A stretch of 64,000 nucleotides of DNA from the NCBI RefSeq assembly GCF_030269365.1, contig NZ_BSTF01000014.1, positions 179,647 to 243,646 of the forward strand. The letters run 5' to 3'. A model generated the notes under the pieces. That model ran no database searches. It saw only the letters and a list, made by a program, of their open reading frames with translations, and was not told where the DNA came from. Every line of letters starts with the position of its first letter. The first letter of the stretch is position 1. This DNA is from Lentzea sp. NBRC 102530 (GTDB lineage: Bacteria > Actinomycetota > Actinomycetes > Mycobacteriales > Pseudonocardiaceae). Positions 7,581 to 14,094 of this stretch are shown one piece after another. The translations under genes were made by a program, and so were the position numbers.

Positions 7581-9824
7581 GTGGCGATCGTTCCTGCAGA
7601 CGTCCAGGGACCGAGCGACGCGGAACTCATCGAGTCCGTGCGCGGCGGGACCATCGACGCCTACGGCCAGTTGTACGAACGCCACGTCTCGGCGGCCTAC
7701 AACCTCGCCCGCCAGCTCGCGCGGTCGCAGGCCGAGGCCGACGACCTCGTCTCCGAGGCGTTCGCCAAGGTCCTGGACACCCTTCGCGCCGGCCGCGGGC
7801 CGGACGCCGCGTTCCGCGCGTACCTGCTCACGGCGTTGCGCCACACCGCTTACGACAAGACCCGCCGCGACAAGAAGGTCGACCTCACCGAGGACATGAC
7901 CGACGTCGCGCCGCCCGTCGCGTTCAGCGACACCGCCGTGGCCGGGCTCGAGAAGTCGATGGCCGCACGCGCGTTCGCCGCCCTGCCCGAACGCTGGCAG
8001 ATGGTGCTGTGGCACACCGAGATCGAGGGGCAGTCGCCCGCCGAGGTCGCCCCGTTGCTCGGGCTGACGGCCAACGGCGTGTCCGCGCTCGCCTACCGCG
8101 CCCGTGAGGGCCTCAAGCAGCAGTACCTCCAGATGCACCTGGCCGAGACGGCCACCGAGCGCTGCAAGGCGACCGTCGACCGGCTCGGCGCGTGGACCCG
8201 CGGTGGCCTGTCCAAGCGCGAGGCGACGCAGGTCGAGGCGCACCTCGACGAGTGCGGCCGATGCCGGGCGCTGGCTGCCGAACTCGCGGACGTCAACGGC
8301 GCGCTGCGGATCTTCGTCGCGCCGCTGGTGCTCGGCATCGGAGCCACCGCGTACCTGGTCACGGCCGGGACGACCACCGCCGTCGTCGGGGCCGGTGCGG
8401 CCGCCGGTGGTGCCGGTGCCGTCGGTGCCGCGATCCCCCGCCAGCTCGTGACGGTCGGTGGCTCGGCCGCCGCGGTGGCCGCCGCCGTGGTGATCGCGCT
8501 GGCCGCGGCCGGCGGGGAACAGCCGGCACCGGTCGTGGAGGCGATCCAGCCGCCGCCCGCGCAGACCCAGGTCCAGACGCCGCGTCCGCCCGTTCCGCCG
8601 GTGCCGCCCGCACCCGCTCCGACGACCCAGCCGCCGGCGCCGACGACCACTCCGGAACCGCCGTCGGTGGCACCTCCCGCGCCGCCGCCCGCTCCCGAAC
8701 CTCCCGCGCCCGAGCCGCCCGCACCGGCGCCGCCGTCGCTCACGCCGACCGTGCCGAGCGGGTACACGCTGACGCCGGGCGAGGAGCCCAAGGACTTCCC
8801 GATCACCATCCGCAACACCGGTGGCACGGCGGCACCGCCCGCGAGCATGGTGCTGAACCTGCCTCCGGGGGTCGTGTCGACCGGCGGGCCCGCCGGGTTC
8901 GCCGGTGCCCGGCTGGTGCAGCCGGACGGGTCGGCCGACCAGACCGTCGAGTGCCCCGCCGGGACCGGCACGATCACGTGCGTCACGCCGTCCGGGATCG
9001 CAGCGGGCGGGCAGGCGACGTTCCAGTTCCGGCTGCGGGCGACCGACACGGCCGTGCCGGGCACGATCACCGGTGTGATCAGCGCGGGCACGGCGATCAC
9101 GGTCGACATCAGCGTCGCGGTCAACGTGCCGCCGGTGAACGACGACATCGACCTGGCGGTGAAGACCTGGGACGACGTGTTCTGGTACCACCCCCGTACC
9201 GACGTGTCGGTGCTCAACAGGGGGCCGCGCGCCGGGACGTTGAAGATCGACGTGACGTCCACCAAGAACCTCGTGGTGTTCGCGCCGTACCGGCAGTGCC
9301 GGCAGGCCGGCGAGAACGCGATCCGCTGCGTCGCGGACCTGCCGCGCGGCGAGCGGTTCCGGATGTCGTTCTGGGCGTTCGGGCGCAAGGGCGGCGACAT
9401 CACCGTCACCGCGACGCTCGGCAACGCCACGAAGACCGTGACCGTGCCGGTGAAGGGGTGGCCGGGCAACCCGCCGGGCGAGGAACCGCCGAACCCGCCG
9501 ACGACGACCACCACTCCGGCGCCGACCACCGAGACGACGAAGCCGACGCGTCCGACCGAGCCGACCAGGCCCGGGTCGACCGAGCCCACGAAACCGGGTT
9601 CGACCGAGCCGACGAAGCCGGTGGAGACGCCGACCGTGCCGTCGCCGACCGTGCCGACGGTTCCGACGTTGCCGACCTTGCCGACGCCGACGTTGCCGCC
9701 TTCGGTGCCGCCGACGACCACTCCGCCTCGTTCGGAGGAGCCGTGCGAACCGTCGCACGGGCTGTTGCCGGGGCTGATCGGCGGCATCATCGGCTGGCCG
9801 GACTGCGAACCCCCGCGGAGCTGA
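7581..9824 (+). CDS. ECF sigma factor fused to zinc-finger anti-sigma, membrane segment and extracellular DUF11-like region
   Basis: 747 residues. Sigma region 2 at ~15-75 (LYERHVSAAYNLARQLAR, EADDLVSEAFAKVLD) and region 4 at ~130-185 (LPERWQMVLWHTEIEG, TANGVSALAYRAREGL). A zinc anti-sigma-like segment follows (Cys ~195, HLDECGRC ~222-229). Hydrophobic stretches lie at ~240-310, a Pro-rich linker at ~314-388, then two Ig-like/DUF11-like domains (~390-625), a Thr/Pro stalk (~633-713) and a Cys-flanked C-terminal hydrophobic patch. Fusions of this general kind exist in Actinobacteria (I recall the ECF52/ECF53 groups). Start GTG at 7581 with GGGAGGGA upstream; frame openness further upstream is antisense to the GGDEF gene. 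Likely a membrane-held sigma factor that senses an external signal. Confidence 0.88.
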   Translation: MAIVPADVQGPSDAELIESVRGGTIDAYGQLYERHVSAAYNLARQLARSQAEADDLVSEAFAKVLDTLRAGRGPDAAFRAYLLTALRHTAYDKTRRDKKVDLTEDMTDVAPPVAFSDTAVAGLEKSMAARAFAALPERWQMVLWHTEIEGQSPAEVAPLLGLTANGVSALAYRAREGLKQQYLQMHLAETATERCKATVDRLGAWTRGGLSKREATQVEAHLDECGRCRALAAELADVNGALRIFVAPLVLGIGATAYLVTAGTTTAVVGAGAAAGGAGAVGAAIPRQLVTVGGSAAAVAAAVVIALAAAGGEQPAPVVEAIQPPPAQTQVQTPRPPVPPVPPAPAPTTQPPAPTTTPEPPSVAPPAPPPAPEPPAPEPPAPAPPSLTPTVPSGYTLTPGEEPKDFPITIRNTGGTAAPPASMVLNLPPGVVSTGGPAGFAGARLVQPDGSADQTVECPAGTGTITCVTPSGIAAGGQATFQFRLRATDTAVPGTITGVISAGTAITVDISVAVNVPPVNDDIDLAVKTWDDVFWYHPRTDVSVLNRGPRAGTLKIDVTSTKNLVVFAPYRQCRQAGENAIRCVADLPRGERFRMSFWAFGRKGGDITVTATLGNATKTVTVPVKGWPGNPPGEEPPNPPTTTTTPAPTTETTKPTRPTEPTRPGSTEPTKPGSTEPTKPVETPTVPSPTVPTVPTLPTLPTPTLPPSVPPTTTPPRSEEPCEPSHGLLPGLIGGIIGWPDCEPPRS

Positions 9825-9957
9825 TCGGCACCGCGGAGGGCGGACCCGTTGCGGAGTTGATCAAATGTTGATCTTCGTTCGTCACTGAACGTGCAGGTGG
9901 GACGCCTCTGGGTGGCGGTAGGTAACACCCGGAGGCAGGTACCGTTACCTTGATCCG

Positions 9958-9963
9958 TAAGCT
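9958..9963 (+). promoter_or_regulatory. -10 hexamer TAAGCT, first GtrA gene
   Basis: TAAGCT with a 6-nt gap to the GTG at 9970; no Shine-Dalgarno sequence is visible. Confidence 0.5.
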
Positions 9964-9969
9964 GGCGCG

Positions 9970-10572
9970 GTGCTGCCAGTCGTTCGCCGGGCCATGAGCC
10001 GGCTGCCCGAACCACTCCAGTTCTTGCTGCACAAGCACCGCGAGTTGATCAGGTTCGCGCTGGTCGGCGGCACGACGTTCCTGATCGACAACGGCGTCTG
10101 GTACGCGCTCAAGCTCACCGTGCTGACCGACAAGGTCGTGACGGCGAAGGTCATCGGCGTCCTGGTGGCGATCATCGCCTCGTACATCCTGTCGCGCGAG
10201 TGGTCCTTCCACACCCGCGGCGGCCGCGAACGCCACCACGAGGCAGCCCTGTTCTTCCTGGTCAGCGGCCTCGGTGTGGGCATCAACATCCTGCCGCTGT
10301 GGCTGTCGCGGCACCTGTTCGGCCTGCAGGCCCCGTTCGTCTCGGTGCTGACCGAAGAGGTCGCGGACTTCGTGTCGGGCTCGATCATCGGCATGCTGCT
10401 CGCCACCGGCTTCAAGTTCTGGGCGATGCGCCGCTGGGTGTTCCCCGACGCTGGTGCGCGACCTGACCGGCACGTTCACCCGATCTCCGTAGACTCGCCT
10501 CGTGTCCCTAGGCGAAACAGTGATCTCGCGGTTCCCGGAGCCGATCCGGTCGATCGCGCTGAAGCATCGTGA
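9970..10572 (+). CDS. GtrA-family membrane protein (copy 1)
   Basis: 200-residue polytopic protein with about four transmembrane segments (FALVGGTTFLIDNGVWYAL, IGVLVAIIASYIL, AALFFLVSGLGVGINILPLW, ADFVSGSIIGMLLATGF). The family includes GtrA flippases for bactoprenol-linked sugars and cell-wall polysaccharide proteins. Family marks are LVGG near residue 30 and the REWSFHTRGGRERHHEA loop. The last ~24 codons run into copy 2 (71-bp overlap); the Arg/Pro-rich tail after WVFPD looks like read-through into non-homologous sequence. Tandem duplicate of the next gene. Confidence 0.87.
   Translation: MLPVVRRAMSRLPEPLQFLLHKHRELIRFALVGGTTFLIDNGVWYALKLTVLTDKVVTAKVIGVLVAIIASYILSREWSFHTRGGRERHHEAALFFLVSGLGVGINILPLWLSRHLFGLQAPFVSVLTEEVADFVSGSIIGMLLATGFKFWAMRRWVFPDAGARPDRHVHPISVDSPRVPRRNSDLAVPGADPVDRAEAS
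10490..10495 (+). promoter_or_regulatory. -10 hexamer TAGACT, second GtrA gene
   Basis: TAGACT 6 nt before the GTG at 10502, located inside the 3' end of the first GtrA gene. Confidence 0.45.
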
Positions 10573-11035
10573 GCTAGTCAAGTTCGCCCTGGTCGGGGGC
10601 ACCTGCTTCGTGATCGACACGGTCCTGTTCTTCGGGATCAAGACGCTCGTGCTGCCCAACAACCCCGTGACGGCGAAGATCATCGCGACGCTGGTGGCGA
10701 CGATCGTGTCGTACATCCTGAACCGGGAGTGGTCGTTCCGGACGCGAGGTGGGCGGGAGCGGCATCACGAAGCCCTGTTGTTCTTCTTGGTCAACGGGAT
10801 CGGGATCGTTCTCAACTCGGCGCCTTTGTGGGTTTCCCGGTATTTGTTCCACCTCCAGGAGCCGCATGTCTCGCGGTTCGCTGAGGAGGTTTCCGACTTC
10901 TTGAGCGCTCAGATCATCGGGACGCTGATCGCCATGGCGTTCCGGTGGTACGGGTACAAGAACTGGGTGTTCCCCGAGGAGAACGTCCGGGGTGGGCGTT
11001 CGGATTCCGATGAGGAAGCGCTGGGGCATTCCTGA
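10502..11035 (+). CDS. GtrA-family membrane protein (copy 2)
   Basis: 177 residues, clearly homologous to the preceding gene over its whole length (shared KHRELxxFALVGGT, SYILxREWSFxTRGGRERHHEA and WVFP). About four transmembrane segments and a charged tail rich in Gly, Ser and Glu. In mycobacteria a GtrA protein occupies this neighbourhood next to purK and birA; here it has been duplicated. Substrate unknown; a lipid-linked sugar or arabinogalactan precursor is plausible from the family. Confidence 0.88.
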   Translation: MSLGETVISRFPEPIRSIALKHRELVKFALVGGTCFVIDTVLFFGIKTLVLPNNPVTAKIIATLVATIVSYILNREWSFRTRGGRERHHEALLFFLVNGIGIVLNSAPLWVSRYLFHLQEPHVSRFAEEVSDFLSAQIIGTLIAMAFRWYGYKNWVFPEENVRGGRSDSDEEALGHS

Positions 11036-11098
11036 TCTCGCACCAAGACGGTGGTCGGGTTGCGTTCGCGACTGCGGTCGCGTGCGTTGCTGTTGGTG

Positions 11099-12373
11099 CT
11101 AGCGCGGGGTGCCTGGGGTTTTCCAGGAGATGCCGACCACGTCCTGCGCCTTCGGCTTGGGCAGGAACACCGCGAAGGTGGCCGGGCGGGCCGTCGAGAG
11201 TTCCAGGCGGCCTCCGTCCGCGTCCACCAGGGCTCTGGCCAGGGCCAGGCCCACGCCCGTCGAGCCGCCGCCCGAGACTCCTCGTTCGAAGATGTGCGCC
11301 GCCAGTTCGTCGGGGACTCCGGCTCCTCCGTCGCTGACTTCCACGACGACGGTGCCCTCTTCGCTGCGCGCCGAGACGACCACGGAGCCTTCGCCGTGGC
11401 GCAGGGCGTTGTCGAGGAGGACGCCGATCGCTTCTCGCAGGCGAGCCGGGGTTGCCCTGGCCAGGAGGCCGTCCGGGACTCGGACTCGGAGGGCTCGGCC
11501 CTGGCTGCGGACCTGTTCGCGCCATTCGTCGGCGATCAGGGTGAGGGCCGGGCGGAGTTCCAGGGGTTCGGCGCCCACCGCTCGGGCTGCCCGGGCCGCG
11601 GCCAGGAGTTCGTCCAGGACCGCGGCCAGGCGTTCGGCCTGTTCCAGGGCTGCCCTGGCTTCGGCGGCCGTGTCCGGTTCCGGGTGTTCGGCCAGGGCTT
11701 CGAGGCGTAGTTGCAGGGCCGTCAGGCGGCTGCGGAGTTGGTGGGAGACGTCGCCGACCAGTTCTCGTTCTCGTTGGACGAGGCGGGCCAGGGCCGTGGC
11801 CGAGGTGTCGAGGGCCTCGGAGACCGCGTCCAGTTCCTGGATGTTGTAGCGCTGGCCGTCTGCCCTGAAGTCGCCCGCGCCCAGGCGGGAGGCGCGGGCC
11901 GCCACGTGGCCGAGGGGGCGGGCAAGCGTTTGCGCCGTGACCAGGGCGACGATGGTGCCGGTGCCCACGGAGATGGCGAGGAGCAGCAGGACCAGGCCCG
12001 CCACCTGGGCCTGTTGGGTGTGCATCGGGCCTGACGGGATCTCCAGGCGGACGGTGCCCTGCTGGGCGATGGAGAGTTCCACGGCCAGGGGGTCGTCACC
12101 CGGTGAGGGGCCGCTGACCTTGGTCGTGCCTCCGGAGGTGACGGTCAGCCGGCCGTCGGCCGGGATGGCCACCCGGACGCCCTCGATGCTGAGGGGCTCC
12201 TGCCTGGCCAGCTGGTCGTCGAGGGCCGTGGCGATCTGCTGGGCCTGTTGGTTGAGGGTGCCCTGGGCGGTGTCCTCGACGAGGGTCAGCGCCGAGTAGC
12301 CGAGGGGCAGGCCCAGGACGATGCCCGTCACGGCGACCGCGAGCAGGATCGCCCGCAGGATCCGGCGGCGCAC
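11099..12373 (-). CDS. Sensor histidine kinase
   Basis: 424 residues. N-terminal transmembrane helix (~4-25), short extracytoplasmic domain (~26-125), second helix (VAGLVLLLLAISVGTGTIVAL), HAMP (LARPLGHVAARASRLGAGDF), dimerisation domain with phospho-acceptor His in LVGDVSHQLRSRL, then the ATPase domain: N box LLDNALRHG, G1 VSDGGAGVP, G2 GVGLALARALVDADGG. Start is GTG at 12373, overlapping the regulator's TAG stop by one base. The reading frame continues far upstream but only as a shadow of the response regulator. Signal unknown. Confidence 0.93.
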   Translation of the reverse strand: MRRRILRAILLAVAVTGIVLGLPLGYSALTLVEDTAQGTLNQQAQQIATALDDQLARQEPLSIEGVRVAIPADGRLTVTSGGTTKVSGPSPGDDPLAVELSIAQQGTVRLEIPSGPMHTQQAQVAGLVLLLLAISVGTGTIVALVTAQTLARPLGHVAARASRLGAGDFRADGQRYNIQELDAVSEALDTSATALARLVQRERELVGDVSHQLRSRLTALQLRLEALAEHPEPDTAAEARAALEQAERLAAVLDELLAAARAARAVGAEPLELRPALTLIADEWREQVRSQGRALRVRVPDGLLARATPARLREAIGVLLDNALRHGEGSVVVSARSEEGTVVVEVSDGGAGVPDELAAHIFERGVSGGGSTGVGLALARALVDADGGRLELSTARPATFAVFLPKPKAQDVVGISWKTPGTPR

Positions 12374-13047
12374 TAGTCGGCGTTGAAGCGGAAGCCGCGG
12401 CCGCGGACGGTCGCGATTCGCTTCTCGGCGGAGTTCGGGGTGCCGTCGCCCAGCTTCCGGCGCAGCCAGGACATGTGCATGTCGAGGGTCTTGCTGCCCT
12501 TGAGGTCCGGGTCGTTCCAGACCTCGGAGAGGATCTCGTCGCGGCTCACGACCTGGCCCGCGCGCTGGATGAGGACCTTGAGGAGTTCGAACTCCTTGTT
12601 GGCGAGCTGGATCTCCCCGCCGTCGACGGTGACGCGGCGGGCGGCCAGGTCCACGCGGACGCCGTTGACCTCGAGCGTGCCGGGGGCGCGGCGGCGGAGC
12701 AGGGCCCGGATGCGCGCCATCAGCTCGGCCAGGCGGAACGGCTTGGCGACGTAGTCGTCGGCTCCGGCGTCCAGGCCCACCACGAAGTCGACCTCGTCGG
12801 CGCGGGCCGTCAGCATCAGGACCGGGACGCTCCTGCCGCTCTGCCGCAGCCTCCGGCACACCTCGAGGCCGTCCATGCCGGGCAGGCCGAGGTCCAGCAC
12901 CAGGAGGTCGATGCCCCCGGCGATCGCTGCCTCGAAGGCCTGCGGCCCGTCTCCGACGACCTGCACCGAATAGCCCTCCCGCGTCAGGGCGCGGGAGAGC
13001 GGTTCCGCGATGGCCGGGTCGTCCTCGGCCAGCAACACCACGCTCAC
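12373..13047 (-). CDS. OmpR/PhoB-type response regulator
   Basis: 224 residues. Receiver domain (~1-115) with acidic pocket EDD, phospho-acceptor Asp in LLVLDLGLPGMDG and Lys in DDYVAKPF; winged-helix DNA-binding domain (~125-224) with NKEFELLKVLIQ and RGRGFRF. Start GTG at 13047 (VSVVLLAEDD) because TACGCT lies 7 nt upstream and because the longer frame would run into the divergent hisN gene. Operon partner of the histidine kinase. Confidence 0.94.
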   Translation of the reverse strand: MSVVLLAEDDPAIAEPLSRALTREGYSVQVVGDGPQAFEAAIAGGIDLLVLDLGLPGMDGLEVCRRLRQSGRSVPVLMLTARADEVDFVVGLDAGADDYVAKPFRLAELMARIRALLRRRAPGTLEVNGVRVDLAARRVTVDGGEIQLANKEFELLKVLIQRAGQVVSRDEILSEVWNDPDLKGSKTLDMHMSWLRRKLGDGTPNSAEKRIATVRGRGFRFNAD

Positions 13048-13054
13048 GGGCCCC

Positions 13055-13060
13055 AGCGTA
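13055..13060 (-). promoter_or_regulatory. -10 hexamer TACGCT, response regulator gene
   Basis: TACGCT with 7 nt to the GTG at 13047. The divergent hisN start is only 20 bp away, so the two promoters must overlap. Confidence 0.5.
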
Positions 13061-13079
13061 TTCGTGGAACGATCGCCGC

Positions 13080-13859
13080 GTGTCACGCCACGATGCTGAT
13101 CTCGAACTGGCCCTCCGCCTCGCCGACGCCGCCGACGCGATCACCGCGACCCGGTTCCGTGCCCACGACCTCGCCGTGGAGCGCAAGCCGGACCGCACGC
13201 CCGTCACCGATGCCGATGTCGCGGTGGAGGACGCGGTCCGCGCCGTGCTCGCCGCCGAACGTCCCGAGGACGTCGTCATGGGCGAGGAGCGGGGCGGCAC
13301 GCTCGACGCGTCGCGCGTCTGGGTGCTCGACCCGATCGACGGCACCAAGAACTTCCTGCGCGGCGTGCCGATCTGGGCCACGCTGATCGCCCTGGTCGTC
13401 GACGGCGTGCCGGTGGTCGGCGTGGTGTCCGCGCCCGCGCTGGGTCGTCGCTGGTGGGCGGCGGCCGGTGGGGGCGCGTTCGCGTCGGACGCGTCCGGTG
13501 AACGCGCGATCTCCGTGTCCGGGGTGCGCGCGCTCGAAGACGCGTACGTGTCGACGACCGACATCAAGTCGTGGGTGACGTACCACTCACGCGAGGCGTG
13601 GCTGAGGTTGGTGGACGCGACCTGGGAGAGCCGCGCGTTCGGCGACTTCTACCAGCACTGCCTGGTCGCCGAGGGCGCGATCGACCTCGCACCCGAGTGC
13701 GTGGCGAACCCGTGGGACATCGCCCCGTTCCAGGTGCTGGTGACCGAGGCGGGTGGCCGTTTCACCTCGCTGGGCGGCGAGGAGCGCTACGACGCCGGCA
13801 GCGTGCTGACGTCGAACGGCCACCTGCACGAGGCCGCGCTCAAGCTGTTGGCACGCTGA
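13080..13859 (+). CDS. hisN: Histidinol-phosphatase HisN (inositol monophosphatase family)
   Basis: 259 residues; Mg-dependent phosphatase for L-histidinol phosphate in actinobacteria. Metal-binding motifs of the family are present: GEE (VVMGEERGG, ~65), WVLDPIDGTKNFLRG (DPxDGT, ~85) and NPWDIAPFQVLVTEAGG (WDxxP, ~200). Start GTG at 13080; a weak AACGAT lies 6 nt upstream. Distinguishing HisN from other IMP-family phosphatases rests on close resemblance to actinobacterial HisN proteins. Its 3' end overlaps the convergent putative immunity gene by 20 bp. Confidence 0.88.
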   Translation: MSRHDADLELALRLADAADAITATRFRAHDLAVERKPDRTPVTDADVAVEDAVRAVLAAERPEDVVMGEERGGTLDASRVWVLDPIDGTKNFLRGVPIWATLIALVVDGVPVVGVVSAPALGRRWWAAAGGGAFASDASGERAISVSGVRALEDAYVSTTDIKSWVTYHSREAWLRLVDATWESRAFGDFYQHCLVAEGAIDLAPECVANPWDIAPFQVLVTEAGGRFTSLGGEERYDAGSVLTSNGHLHEAALKLLAR

Positions 13860-14094
13860 GACTTCCGCGCGCGACCTGGGCCCACGCCAGCCGGCCGAAG
13901 AGGTAGTGGCACGCCACGCTCTCGTCGTCGAACCGGGCCCAGTCGTAGCGGTTGCCCTGCTCCTGCCAGAACACCTCGTAGCCCTTGTCGTCAGCGAGGA
14001 GGCACCAGCGCTGGTCCGTCTCCTCGCCGAGGCTGACGACGTCGTCCGGCACGCCGATCTTCTTCAGCCACTCGGGCAGCTGTTCGACGTTCAT
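13840..14094 (-). CDS. Small protein, putative immunity factor for the TNT toxin
   Basis: 84 residues, acidic, no signal peptide. Sequence features are MNVEQLPEWLKKIGVPDDVV, KGYEVFWQEQGNRYDW and ESVACHYLFGRLAW. Start ATG at 14094 overlaps the toxin stop (ATGA), so production is coupled to the toxin. Position directly after a C-terminal toxin domain is the hallmark of a cognate immunity protein. It is about half the length I recall for the M. tuberculosis TNT inhibitor IFT, and I see no obvious relation. Function inferred from context only. Confidence 0.72.
   Translation of the reverse strand: MNVEQLPEWLKKIGVPDDVVSLGEETDQRWCLLADDKGYEVFWQEQGNRYDWARFDDESVACHYLFGRLAWAQVARGSLSVPTA

Noticed and set aside
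11099..13567. 822-codon frame suggesting a response regulator-kinase fusion
   Set aside because: The N-terminal part is an Arg/Pro-rich shadow; the kinase starts at GTG 12373 and the regulator is a separate gene in another frame.
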